A stretch of 64,000 nucleotides of DNA from Lithodes maja (GCA_037953745.1 JBAKBP010001590.1:62001-126000); one strand, 5' to 3'. Counted from the first letter of the stretch, positions 9,673 to 20,859 are shown. Made by a program: numbers and translations. Notes: a model not told the origin generated them from the letters alone.

Positions 9673-12392
9673 ATGGTGGGTTTGGAATCTGACTCAGATG
9701 AATTTAGAAATATTCGTCCTATGGAATCTAAAATTGCCCCCTCCGACGCCGACCCCTGCGAGAAATTGGACTGCCTCAAGGACCCTTCCCCTGCTGCCAA
9801 CAGTGCCGGAGTTCCCCACTCAGGCATGGCACCCACAGACCTTGGCAAACCTCCTAAGGATACTGTGACGAATTCTCCATCGTCGGGTAGTGAGATCCAT
9901 CGGGTGATCTCCCCGGCATCAATTCCTATGCACAGTACTGCCTCTGTGATCAATAATAGTGATCACAACCCCACAGTCTCGACTTTAACTTCTAAATTAC
10001 CAGATTATGATTCTAGCCTTAGCCTACCTCTTCATTCCGTTGACAACCTTAATGAAGAACCTCGCATGCCCTCAGCTGACAACCCTACGGATGCTTCTTG
10101 CATCCCTGACCCGTCTGTGACTCCATCTGTTACCATCTTCCCTCCGGATGCAGGATCTACTACCTCAATTAAACCTGCTTCTGTACCTCCACGATCTCAA
10201 CGAGCCATTGATGCAGGTACAGGAAAAGACCTTGCCGGTATTTCCTCAGCCATTCACACGCTTCAACCGTTCGTACCTTCGCATAACCGACAAAGGCGTA
10301 AACGTAACACGTATACCCCTGCTTCGAAGGACACTTATAACGCTATGTTCAGTCCCCCTGATTGGTCACAGATTTTCACGGTCTCTGGTGAACCTATGGA
10401 TGATTTCAGTCTATACGATACTCTCGCACAAGTTATTGGTGACTTCACCATGCATGCTGTTGGATCGGCCAAGCGCATGATTGAGGTGAAAACACAGGAG
10501 CAATCAGAAGCCTTACAAGCCTACCTCGACACCCCCAACGACAGATACACAGGTAAACCAGATGAATACCTGAATCAGTGTACTGGCACGGTTGTGCTCC
10601 CTTCCGACTTCGAATTTGCAGATCAGAGCTTTATAGACTCAACCAATCGTATCTTAAAATTATTGCAAAGAACTGACCCCACTGTTGTTAAAGTTGACAC
10701 TTATACTGCTCCTCAGCGTGGAAATCGGCCCCCACTACGCATTGTCAAAATCTATTTTAAGCGCCATGACCTCCCTATGCATGTCCGTCTTGCAGGTCGC
10801 CAACTGCAGGTACGAAGGTATGTTAACAAGCCGAGACAATGCACAAATTGCTGGAAGCTTGGGCATTCAACCCCACGGTGTCGGGCTCTCAATGCTCGTT
10901 GCTTAAATTGCGGCTCAGAACAACATGCTCTCAACAATTGTCAAGCCAGCGCGCCCCATTGTGCAAATTGTGACGGGTCCCACAAAGCCAATGACAGAAC
11001 ATGCCCGCACTTTGCGTTTCATCGTGACGTATTACATTTACAGGCCACAAAAGGACTCCCCTTCCGGTCTGCTGCAGCACAATTAAGGCGGGAAGGTAAA
11101 TCTCCTCCATATCGACGGTATGAATCAACTACGCCCGCTGACTCCTCTGACCACCAGCGTCCAGAGCAGCCTCCGGCACCACCTATTAGCCCACAACATT
11201 ACCCCACCAATGATACCTTCCGTTTAGTTCACCTTAACTCCCCGGACCTATCCACCTCTAACAGGTTCGAGGGATTTACTAACTTGACCGATGATACTGA
11301 GTTTTGGAACATGACTGCCGAAGAGAACCTCATGGAATGTAACACAGTACCAGATATAGAGACTTCTCCCCAATCTCACTCCACCCAGTCGCAGCCTCGG
11401 AAAAAGTGTAAGGTTGCAAGTCCTATCCGGTCATTATCCCGTCATTATCCCGGACCTCGAAACTCGGTTCCACCACACAGAAGTGGGTTATGCCTACCCA
11501 CGATCCGGACTGTGGCTGCCATAACTGCGGCCGATTCTTTCTACTTCAGCACAAGACTTCTACCCGTACAGTACTCACCGAACATCTTCACAAATTTCTT
11601 TCCAAGCGAGCTCCAGCGGAAGATGCTCAAATTCACCCGACTCCTTGTTATTGTGTCACCCATATTTGTGAATCTGATCCTACGCCCAAGGACTTGATGC
11701 AGAGATTCCTGAAGGACAATAACCTGTTGGATTCTGACTTGACTAATATAGAGCTATCACAATCCCGATTTGATGTTCACCAACCTCCTGTCAATGTGCG
11801 TACCACCCTCACCACGCCTGATCCTCCCTGTAACCTTGAGCGACATGTTCCGTTAGCCGCTCCCCACTGCCCAGATCCCGATGCTCCCAAACCTAGGGAC
11901 ATTCCCCCACAAACTCCTGCTAACCCTACGACACCATCATCTGACGAACCTTCGATAAAGACTCATCATACCCCGAGCCCCTCACAATCTCCTGTATTGA
12001 TATGTCACACCAATATCCCACCTGACAAATGTGGATGTCCAATTTGTTTCCGTAATTACATCACACCCCATATCTGTGCCACGGATCCCTGCCTCCTTGC
12101 TCGGACGCAGGAATTTGTCACCACACGTACACTTCCCCCTCACCCTGATGAAGATGTTACCTCCGCTTATCTATTTATGAACACTCTGCGCCAAAAACTC
12201 CTCCACTGCCCCACCCTTGTTCCTAAACTAGTCACACAATTCACAGCTATTTCTGAAAAATTTACAGACCTTACATCTACCCCTTCGCCTCCATCCACAC
12301 AACCCTCTCCACACTCACAACCTTTACCAGACTCTCTTCAAGAGACCACTATTGTCGATGACTCTGACAATCCTATTCTTGATGGCATATAA
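9673..12392 (+). pseudogene. Jockey ORF1, Gag-like RNA-binding protein (one frameshift)
   Basis: ORF1 of Jockey elements packages the element RNA. The start ATG at 9673 has good context (tccATGg). The first frame runs to 11697. Around residues 390-440 it carries three consecutive zinc knuckles (CTNCWKLGHSTPRC, then CLNC...C and CANC...C), typical of this protein class. A perfect 11-bp tandem duplication at 11430-11451 shifts the reading frame by +2. The original frame continues from there to the stop at 12392, with two further Cys-rich patches (CGCHNC and CGCPIC). The predicted ORF1 product is about 900 residues. Its stop overlaps the ORF2 start in ATGGCATATAA (12382-12392), a compact arrangement. 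Confidence 0.85.
11430..11451 (+). repeat. 11-bp perfect tandem duplication causing the ORF1 frameshift
   Basis: GTCATTATCCC occurs twice in a row (11430-11440 and 11441-11451). Eleven extra bases move the frame by exactly the amount needed to join the two ORF1 halves. Confidence 0.88.
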
Positions 12393-14440
12393 CATTTTGC
12401 AATGGAATATAAACGGATACCAAACTCGCCTCCGTATGGGAGAATTACAACGATTACTTAAATTATATTCACCATTATGCATTTGCCTCCAACATGTAGG
12501 CAATTTTGTTGTCCCCCCCAGGCATTATACTGTTGCTGCTAGCTCCCCTATAACCCCTTCACATCTCCGAACGGCCATCCTTGTGCACTATAAGTGCGTA
12601 TTTGTTCCTGTCACCCTTGACCCCAACCCTTTTCAAACAACTGCCGTCTCCATTTCATTACCAAACCTTCCTTCCTTGACTGTTTGCTCCTCCTACAATC
12701 AACCCTCCTGTCATTACAATACTTCAGACCTTCATCAAATAGTACAACAACTGACCCCACCGTACCTTATTCTGGGCGACTTTAACGCACACTCTCCCCT
12801 TTGGGGCAACCCAAACACAGACATCCCAGGCGATAAAATTGAAAAATATCTCCTTCATTCTACTCTTTGTTGTCTCAACTTTGACACCCCCACCTACAGA
12901 TCTGCTACCCACTGTACATTTCCGCTGTTGATCTTTCCTTTGCCTCGGATGACGCAGCTCCCCTATTTGACTGGTCAGTTTTACAGGATCGCTTCTCCAG
13001 CGACCACTACCCTATACTCCTTAAGTATTTGTGCCCTGCATCCTCCCCTCAAATATCGAGTTATAATCTCTCTAAAGCCGATTGGACGTCTTATACGCAC
13101 TCCTCTGCAGACGTTTCGGACTTCTCCCCTACCTCTTCCCCTGCACACAATTTTGATTATTTTTCGTCCTTCCTGAACTCCATTGCTCGCACTCATATCC
13201 CGCTTACCTCCTCGCCGACACACCCTCGCCAGGTCCCTTGGTGGACGCCCACTCTAGCCCAAATGATAAAATTCAAGCATCGTGTGGAACGCCTTCTTAA
13301 GCGTCTGAGTGTTAGGCAGCGGCGTTTAAAGACTGTTTCCCCCGACTTTTTTCCACTAATCGTTACTTTGACCTTATAACCATCACTATTGAAAAAATTG
13401 CCCTTAAAACGTTCTATAACAAGATCTGTGCAGTTGTCAAACGCAGTATCCTTGACAACAAGATACTTTCATGGCGATCATATATCTCGTCCTTCAATTC
13501 CCGCACCCCTCTCTCTACTTTATGGAAAAAGTTTCGCAGTATCAACGGACGTACTGTACGGCCTCCACGCTCTCCACTCGAAGACCCTGCCTCGGACTCG
13601 CTTACACATGACCCCCTTGACATCGCTGCCATACATGCCAAACATTTCTGTCACGTTAGCTCAGACCAGTCATTGCCTCGTCAATTTCTTAGTTATAAAT
13701 GTATGGAGGAATCTCGCCCGCTATCTTTTCATAGCGGGAAAACACATGAATATAACACCCCTTTTTCAATTCCGGAATTGCGACACGCGCTCGACCTGTG
13801 TACAGACACTACTCCTGGCCCGGATGGATTCTCGTACGCTCTCATCCGTCACCTCCATCCACGTGCGCTACAACATCTTTTACAACTGTACAATCAGTTT
13901 TGGATAAGTAACTACTTCCCACCGTCTTGGCGGCATGCTTACACTATACCCGTACCGAAGCCTGGAAAAGATCATAGTCTTCCCACAAATTACAGACCGA
14001 TTGTGCTTACCTCATGCCTCTGCAAATTAATGGAAAAAATTATCAATCCTCGACTTTTACATTACGCTGAGTCACATGCCCTCCTATCCCCATATCAGAA
14101 TGGTTCCCGCCCTGGCCGTTCTACACTGCACTCACTTATTCGCCTTGAACACCAAATACGTGATGGATTCTCCAAGAACCAACCCACAGTGGCAATATTT
14201 TTTGACATTGCTAAGGCTTATGACACAACATGGAGACACAGGATTTTAAAAAATTTACACGATTCTGGCATGCGGGGTCCTCTTCCCTACTTTTTACAAA
14301 ATGTTCTCTCTAACCGTACATTCCAGGTAAAAAATAATGGTCTCCCATCGGACATTTTGTCACAAATTAATGGAATACCACAAGGATGTGCCCTTAGCAG
14401 CTTACTCTTTATTATGGCGATCAATAGTGTCATACCTTTG

Positions 14441-14800
14441 GATACCTTTGGATGTGTTCGCCGCTCCTCTAGCGGCACCAAGGAGCGCGACGCCCCTCGT
14501 TATGGGTGGTGATTTGGTGCAGTAGACTGTTTGAAGCGACAGCTCGCTCCCTTGCGAGGATGGGCTCGTCTGGCACTTTTTGCAGTTCAACATCTAGGGC
14601 TCTCTTGAAGTTGTCTAACGAGATGTCCCTCATGTCTCTTACTCGCCGTGGGAGTTTGTTGAAGAGACGTGGGCCTCTGTGTGATAACCAGCCCTCTCGC
14701 AGAGAGCCCATAGCACCCCTGTTATTCATCCGGGGGATTTCGCATTCCCAGCCTCTCCTATCACTGAATTTCATGACTATCGGAGTATGTAGCGCAGCCT
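14441..14800 (-). mobile_element. 3' end of a CR1-type LINE inserted in the Jockey RT
   Basis: The minus strand encodes the conserved C-terminal tail of CR1-like RT proteins (RLFNKLPRRVRDM, then FKRALDVEL and VPDEP), ending at a stop followed by tandem ATCCAAAGGT units that run into the Jockey sequence. On the plus strand the Jockey frame reads to SVIPL at about 14438 and resumes with PPEISYSL at about 14801. No clear target duplication is visible. CR1-type elements are commonly 5'-truncated and end in short tandem repeats, which fits. Confidence 0.8.
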
Positions 14801-16427
14801 CCCACCTGAAATATCGTATAGCTTGTGTGTGGACGACTTCGCAATATATTATACTTCTCCCAGTCTGACTCACATACAACGGCGTCTCAACATTGCTCTA
14901 AAATCCATCCACTCTTGGGCATCCACTGCTGGTTTTCAATTTTCTGCTGAAAAGACTAACGCCGTTGTATTCTATAGAAATGTTCGACATTTACGTAAAC
15001 AGTCCATTACTCTCACCATGGGACATTCTAATATTCAGATCCTTCCACATACCAGGTTCCTTGGTTTAATCTTTGATACTCACTTCAATTGGAAGAGTCA
15101 CATTGCCTGCTTAAAGGCACGTTGCCTCCAGAGAATGAATGTTCTGAAAACAGTCGCACGAGTCCATTGGGGCGCAGATCGCGCTACGCTTTTACTGTTC
15201 TACAGAGCTACCATCCTCTCGGCCCTAGATTATGGTAGCCCTGTCTATGGCACGGCCTCTGCTTCCACATTAGGAACTCTCGACAGCGTACACCATTTGG
15301 GCATCCGCATTAGCTCGGGGGCATTCCGTTCCTCTCGTGTCTCCAATATCCTATGTGAGGCTGGGACCTTACCTCTAGCCTACCACCGTCGATTAGTCCT
15401 CATGCGTACGGCTGTTCGCCTCCGTCATGACCCAACTCTACTAGAACTATTCCGTTCCACAGATAACTATCGTTCAAACATTCCAGTGCCATTCCCAATG
15501 TTGTCTCGCCAATTGCTCTCCACTTACAGTATCACCGTTCCTCCCATAACTCCCCCTCCTAGTCACATCACTCCGTGGACCCTAAAACACCCTACAGTTT
15601 GCTTTCACTTAGCGGATCAACTTGATGCCCAGGCCCCATCTCAATGTCGACATCTCGCTTTACAACATCTTGATGATCACATCCCGGCTGTTTTCATTTA
15701 CACCGATGGCTTAAAAACTGCGGATGCCGTGGGTTGCGCTGCAGTCTCAGACCATGGCTTGTATCAAAGTACCTTACACCATCACTCCACGGTTTTCACT
15801 GCTGAATTATGGGCTATTCAAGGTGCTTTAAGCACCATCTCTTCATTGACGAGGAACTCTCCACGGGTCGTTATCTGTAGTGACTCAAAGAGTGCACTGC
15901 AAGCCTTATATGTATTTGCCCCCAAGGACCCATTGGTCAAGACTATCATCCACACAATACACTAATTACGGTGCGCTAATCGTTCCATCACACTGTGCTG
16001 GATCCCCGCGCATGTAGGAATTCCCGGGAATGAGCGTGCAGACTTCCTCGCTAAGCAAGCGTGTCATGGTACACCCTCTACTACTTTGCTGCGTTCGGAG
16101 GATATGCTCCCTGTCCTCCGTCGCCATGTTTATGACGCTTGGCGAGTTGAGTGGAGAGCGCAACCATTAACTGGCCACCTTCGCTCCATTAAGGATGACA
16201 TACACTTGTGGCCCTCTTCAATTAATGGTTCACATGCAGACCAAACCCTATTAACTAGATTACGTTTAGGCCACACACGCCTCACACATGGTTACCTGAT
16301 GTCCACCCCTCGTGGTCCACCACCTGAATGCCAACATTGCCATACATCATTGACTGTTTTTCACTTTCTTTGTATTTGTCCCGTCTATGCATCTGAAAGA
16401 CGAAGATTCTTGCTGAACACCTCATTA

Positions 16428-19024
16428 CAGTAGAATCTCGCATCCCACGATTTATTGGTACCAAAATATGACCGTGGGACCGGAATTCGTGGGATGCGGA
16501 GTATTAAAGTAATGGGGAAAATTACAAAAGTACTGGAGGCTATCGTCGGGCGACTATTGACCTTCACTTTACATGCCAATAATCAAAAGGTAAGTTGCTT
16601 TAATGAAAAGAAAGGTAAGTAAAACACAAACACAAACCTTAGAAAAGTTGATGAGGTGCTTAGTGTGATGGATGTGGTGATAGACGGGAGGCGGATGTTA
16701 GTTACCACCCTCCGTGGCCCCACTCTCGTTCTCCGTCACCCCACCGTCGCCGCCAAAGCCCGTGAAATCATCGTCGATGGCATCAAGTTCGGCGTCATGT
16801 AGAGCTTCTATTATATCTGCCTCATCATCATCTTTCTTCTTCTTCAGGTAGCGGGTCATTAGGGCTTGGTGGCGATCGTTTACTTTGGCATTGTAGAGGT
16901 CATGGAAACTTGTGCTGATTTTCTGAATGTATCCCAGGAACTGTTCACGAGAATCAGAGATGCCAGGTGTGCCTTCCAGCTCTTCCTTCAGGTTTTCACA
17001 AAGTCCCAAGATGACAGACAGTTGCTGAGTTGTTGCTTCTTTCTGTTTTTCAACTTGCTGTGGTTGTTCTTCTTGCTCTGTCTCTTCCATTTCGTCCTCC
17101 GCTATCATCTCTTCTGCTGTTTGTTCTGGCCTTAGTGGGTTGTGAATCAGTTCCTCGATGTCTTCCTCGTTGACTTCGTTGAATCCGGGGGCTCGAACAC
17201 TCCTCACTGCCTCAAGAGTTGCCCTCATCAGATCCTGACCTTCTGCAGCCTCATCCACTATTAAGTGAGGTAACAGTGGCTTCCAACCATGCTTAATAGA
17301 GGCCACTGAAATATAGTTCCAAGCCTTCACAAAGAAGTCTACTGCATGACGAATATTGAAAAGCTTCCAAAATTCTTTTACAGTCAGAGTAGCATCGGCA
17401 GTATTGGAAGTTGGTTGCAAGGCAGAGGGTGAGGCACAGCGTGAGGCAGAGCGTGAGGCAGGGGGAGAGGCGGCGGAAGAAGTGGAGGGGTTGCCAGGAG
17501 GTTCGTCTGAGTCACTTGATTCCATCTCTCCAATTTCCTTCAGTTCCTCTTGTGAATCGGTGTCTCGGTTCATCTTGTCATGCAATTGCTTGTAAAATAA
17601 AAGTTTCACATTGGCAATGATTTCCTGATCCATTGGCTGGATTTTGGAGGTGGTATTGGGGGGAAGAAAGCAAACTTGCACAGCACTGTGGCGACCAACC
17701 AGAAACTTTGCATGGCTAGGCGCATTATCCAAAAACAAAATGACTTTAAAATCGATGTTTTGGCGCTTGCAATGGGCTTTAGCATCCGGGACAAAATGAT
17801 CATCAAACCAGCTGATGGAGAGGGGTGTGGTCATGTATCCCTTGCGAGTTTGACTCCAGTACACATTCAAACGATTCATGTCACAGTTCTTGTAGGCGCG
17901 AGGCCTGGCAAACTTATAAATTACCAAAGGTTTCATTCGGTGAGTTCCGGATGCATTGCAAGTCAAGAGAACACTCATGCGATCCTTTGCCATTTTTACC
18001 CCCTTTGCTTGCTTTTCTTTTACTGAGATGAATGTGGATTTTGGTGCTCTCTTCCAGTACAGTCCTGTCTCGTCACAATTATATATTTGGTCCAAACAAT
18101 AACCTCCGTCTTCTATCAGTTGGCGAGCAATTGCAGGGTAAGAGTTGGCTGCAGGTTCATCAGCAGAAGCCACCTCACCCTGGTACACAGCATGCTTCAC
18201 CCCACACCTTGTTTTAAACTTTTGAAGCCAACCTACTGAGGCATTAAAAGGCACTGGATTTTGTATGTTTCTTTTTTTACATAGTGCATCGTAAATCTTA
18301 CGTGCCTCTGCTCTAATTTGTGGGCCTGCAACACCTGCTTTCTCTTTATCTCGCCTCTGAACCCACTTTAACAAATAATGTTCAGTTATAGCTAGCACTT
18401 GATTTTTTTCACTGTACTCCACCACTGCCCGACTAGCACCACCACCTTCACTACCAAAATGTTTCTCAGCAACAGCCAACGATTTCTTCATCTGTTCCTT
18501 ATTCTTTCTAAATGTTCTCACAGTTCCTTCTGGACAGTTCATTCGTTTTGTTATATCACAGTTTCTGTAGCCTTCTTCGATCATTTGAATAATCTTTTTC
18601 TTCTCTTCTACACTATACTTCTCAGTTTTTGGCCACACCGATGATGTTTGTTTTTGTCTTCTTTGGCCTTTCCTGGTCGCTTAGGTGGCTCCTTTCTTTC
18701 CTCACTAGGACCACTGGGGCCCCCACTACCCTGGGAAGCCATCATTGTTCGTGGGTCGGACCGCGGGACGGGTAATCACAATGAAAAAAACAGGTAACCT
18801 TGAATAATTCACACGTGAGAGAGCTGGGACAATAGGAACACTGAGCGGGAAGCCTAGGAGCGCGTCATCAACATGGCCGCCAACAAATGCTATCCACGAT
18901 GCGTCGGTGCGCTTCCGTGGGACTCGTGTGGTTTTTCGTGGGATGAGAATTCAGGTAGCCATTGGATAGTACCGTGGGATGCGTAATCGTGGGATCAAAA
19001 TGCGTGAGATGCGTGACTCTACTG
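16428..19024 (-). mobile_element. Tigger/pogo DNA transposon
   Basis: This is a 2597-bp element. Its left end starts CAGTAGAATCTCGCATCCCA; its right end, read inward on the minus strand, starts CAGTAGAGTCACGCATCTCA. These are terminal inverted repeats with a few mismatches. TA precedes the left end (16426-16427), as expected for TA target duplication, but no TA follows the right end. Subterminal GTGGGATGCG-like repeats occur inside both ends. One long transposase frame lies on the minus strand. Confidence 0.9.
16698..18638 (-). CDS. Tigger/pogo transposase (DDE_1, CENP-B-like)
   Basis: This transposase catalyses cut-and-paste movement at TA sites. It is open for 646 codons, but the first codon of the open frame at 18638 is GTG, not ATG; the first in-frame ATG is about 18 codons further in. 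An ATG at 18741 opens a plausible N-terminus (MASQGSGGPSGPSEERKEPP) in another frame, so a single-base frameshift near 18670-18690 has probably detached the first ~25-30 residues. Domains in order: psq-type HTH (about 5-52), CENP-B/Tc5-type HTH (about 75-150), and a DDE_1 core with D189 (YNCDETGLYW), D304 (FLDNAPSH) and D337 (QPMDQE), a DD32D spacing typical of Tigger. The C-terminus is acidic. It may not be functional because of the start defect. Confidence 0.88.
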   Translation of the reverse strand: MWPKTEKYSVEEKKKIIQMIEEGYRNCDITKRMNCPEGTVRTFRKNKEQMKKSLAVAEKHFGSEGGGASRAVVEYSEKNQVLAITEHYLLKWVQRRDKEKAGVAGPQIRAEARKIYDALCKKRNIQNPVPFNASVGWLQKFKTRCGVKHAVYQGEVASADEPAANSYPAIARQLIEDGGYCLDQIYNCDETGLYWKRAPKSTFISVKEKQAKGVKMAKDRMSVLLTCNASGTHRMKPLVIYKFARPRAYKNCDMNRLNVYWSQTRKGYMTTPLSISWFDDHFVPDAKAHCKRQNIDFKVILFLDNAPSHAKFLVGRHSAVQVCFLPPNTTSKIQPMDQEIIANVKLLFYKQLHDKMNRDTDSQEELKEIGEMESSDSDEPPGNPSTSSAASPPASRSASRCASPSALQPTSNTADATLTVKEFWKLFNIRHAVDFFVKAWNYISVASIKHGWKPLLPHLIVDEAAEGQDLMRATLEAVRSVRAPGFNEVNEEDIEELIHNPLRPEQTAEEMIAEDEMEETEQEEQPQQVEKQKEATTQQLSVILGLCENLKEELEGTPGISDSREQFLGYIQKISTSFHDLYNAKVNDRHQALMTRYLKKKKDDDEADIIEALHDAELDAIDDDFTGFGGDGGVTENESGATEGGN

Positions 19025-19725
19025 GCGAGTTGAGTGGAGAGCGCAACCATTAACTGGCCACCTTCGCTCCATTAAGGATGACATACACTTGTGGCCCTCT
19101 TCAATTAATGGTTCACATGCAGACCAAACCCTATTAACTAGATTACGTTTAGGCCACACACGCCTCACACATGGTTACCTGATGTCCACCCCTCGTGGTC
19201 CACCACCTGAATGCCAACATTGCCATACATCATTGACTGTTTTTCACTTTCTTTGTATTTGTCCCGTCTATGCATCTGAAAGACGGAGATTCTTGCTGAA
19301 CACCTCATTACATGGCATCCTCCCTGTCCTCCGTCGCCATGTTTATGACGCTTGGCGAGTTGAGTGGAGAGCGCAACCATTAACTGGCCACCTTCGCTCC
19401 ATTAAGGATGACATACACTTGTGGCCCTCTTCAATTAATGGTTCACATGCAGACCAAACCCTATTAACTAGATTACGTTTAGGCCACACACGCCTCACAC
19501 ATGGTTACCTGATGTCCACCCCTCGTGGTCCACCACCTGAATGCCAACATTGCCATACATCATTGACTGTTTTTCACTTTCTTTGTATTTGTCCCGTCTA
19601 TGCATCTGAAAGACGGAGATTCTTGCTGAACACCTCATTACATGGCATCCTCTCTGACTCAGACTCTTTCAATTTCACCCCTATTTGTCACTTCCTGAGA
19701 GCGATAAATTTATACAATGACATAT

Positions 19726-19738
19726 AACTACTGACATA
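19726..19738 (+). repeat. 13-bp target-site duplication (left) of a nested LINE fragment
   Basis: AACTACTGACATA here is repeated exactly at 20207-20219 and brackets the LINE 3' fragment inserted in the Jockey 3' UTR. Confidence 0.88.
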
Positions 19739-20206
19739 CTGACTACGGTATCACACACAATTATTGTCCTCTCTCCCTCCCTGCCCACCCCGAACCAACT
19801 TCCAGAAGCACATCCATACTCATATCTCTCGCCAATCCATCCACTCACTCACAGACAACACGCAGCTGCATGCACGACCTCCCGAAATCCATCCTTCCGA
19901 ATCCTCCCTCCCTCGCGAGGACAGAGTCCACCTGGCCAGGCTGAGATGCGGACACCATCCAGCTCTCCTGAGCTATCAGAAGAGACTGGATGACTCCGTT
20001 GTCGACGCCTGCCCGGGATGTAACACAGCACCCCATACCATTAAACACATCATAGAAGACTGCATTTCACACAACCACTTACGCCAACAACACAACCTAC
20101 ACTCAATGAGAGCTCTGTGGGAAAGCCCGATCGTGGCCATGGCCTTCCTCAGGGACTCGGGGCTGTTCGGCCAGGCAGCTTAGGGAACAACAACAACAAC
20201 AACAAC
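19739..20206 (+). mobile_element. 5'-truncated LINE 3' end with (CAA)n tail
   Basis: The 468-bp insert lies between 13-bp duplications. It encodes the C-terminal tail of a non-LTR RT protein, open from about 19764 to 20183, with RLRCGHHPALLSYQKRLDD and a zinc motif CPGC...H...H...C. The stop is followed within a few bases by a run of AAC/CAA triplets, as expected for a LINE ending in a simple repeat. The upstream RT core is absent, so this is a typical dead-on-arrival 5' truncation. Confidence 0.88.
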
Positions 20207-20321
20207 AACTACTGACATATACGTGACTTTAAACTCTGTACCACCTCCTCCACCACTAGCCTTGAGAGGGCCTAGGCCCAGTGGGCTAGTATAAAATAAA
20301 AGCATCATCAACAACAACAAC

Positions 20322-20597
20322 AACCTGGCCAGGCTGAGATGCGGACACCATCCAGCTCTCCTGAGCTATCAGAAGAGACTGGATGACTCCGTTGTCGACG
20401 CCTGCCCGGGATGTAACACAGCACCCCATACCATTAAACACATCATAGAAGACTGCATTTCACACAACCACTTACGCCAACAACACAATCTACACTCAAT
20501 GAGAGCTTTGTGGGAGAGCCCGATCGTGGCCATGGCCTTCCTCAGGGACTCGGGGCTGTTCGGCCAGGCAGCTTAGGGAACAACAACAACAACAACT
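20322..20597 (+). mobile_element. Second, shorter copy of the same LINE 3' end
   Basis: CCTGGCCAGGCTGAGATGCG onward repeats the 19931-20206 sequence with only a few substitutions, and also ends in a CAA-rich tail. It joins directly to the CAA-rich end of the Jockey 3' UTR, so the exact boundary and any target duplication are obscured. Confidence 0.85.
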
Positions 20598-20859
20598 CAA
20601 AATAGACTAGAGATTCCGAGCTACTGTTTCTAACATTTGGGAAGAGTCAGCCTGGGAAATGGCATGGAAATTTACAGCCCATTTGCTCTAGCCCTGTTTG
20701 AGTTACAGAGGTTAGGGGTGGAGATTTCATGCCTAATTATAGTGAATAGACTAGAGCTGGTGTTAATATTATTTTTGTTTCTTTTAGTTAAGGCTAATGT
20801 CTACCCTTAAATTTGATTTTTTCTTAATCTACTATTTTCACCTCTCTCATGGTGTACAG
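20598..20859. other. Intron sequence upstream of a TRPC4AP exon
   Basis: No repeat or coding signal is recognised. It ends in the acceptor tract CACCTCTCTCATGGTGTACAG at 20840-20859. Confidence 0.5.

Larger units (their letters stand above)
16109..19651 (+). repeat. 330-bp in-frame triplication of the Jockey ORF2 C-terminus
   Basis: The unit begins CCCTGTCCTCCGTCGCC. Copy A is at 16109-16427, copy B at 19025-19321 (left end missing) and copy C at 19322-19651. The phrase TTGTGGCCCTCTTC starts at 19089 and 19419, exactly 330 bp (110 codons) apart, so the frame is preserved through B and C. Copies A and B are separated by the Tigger insertion; excluding it they are 286 bp apart, so 44 bp are missing at that junction. 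The copies differ at very few positions. Confidence 0.9.
12382..19727 (+). pseudogene. Jockey ORF2: endonuclease, reverse transcriptase, RNase H (broken)
   Basis: The endonuclease begins at ATG 12382 (ILQWNINGY) and has GDFNAHSPLWG near 12775. A single-base shift near 12920 moves the frame, and a second shift near 13360 leads into the RT (PGPDGFSY, NYRPIVLTS, IFFDIAKAYDTTW, GIPQGCALS). The RT is split by a LINE fragment at ~14441-14800 and resumes with CVDDFAIYY at 14826. RNase H motifs follow (YTDG, CSDSKSALQ). A TAA at 15963-15965 is a simple nonsense codon, since the same frame continues with WIPAHVGIPGNE. The C-terminal zinc knuckle (CQHC...H...C) is present in three 330-bp copies, the first separated from the others by the Tigger element. 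The final stop is at 19727. This is a dead copy with at least two frameshifts, one nonsense codon and two insertions. Confidence 0.86.
9284..20321 (+). mobile_element. Jockey-clade non-LTR retrotransposon with nested insertions
   Basis: The order is a GC-rich 5' UTR (about 9284-9672), ORF1 with zinc knuckles (9673-12392), ORF2 with endonuclease, RT, RNase H and C-terminal zinc knuckle (12382-19727), and a 3' UTR ending near 20321 in AATAAAAGCATCATCAACAAC. Three foreign insertions interrupt it: a CR1-type 3' end at ~14441-14800, a Tigger transposon at 16428-19024 and another LINE 3' end at 19739-20206. Several frameshifts and stops show that it is dead. The 5' boundary is approximate, set where similarity to the neighbouring LINE stops. 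Confidence 0.85.

Noticed and set aside
7505..14800. The CR1-like fragments at 7523-9283 and 14441-14800 being two halves of one LINE split by the Jockey element
   Set aside because: Both are minus strand, so the 3' half should lie at lower coordinates than the 5' half. The order is the reverse, so they are separate insertions.
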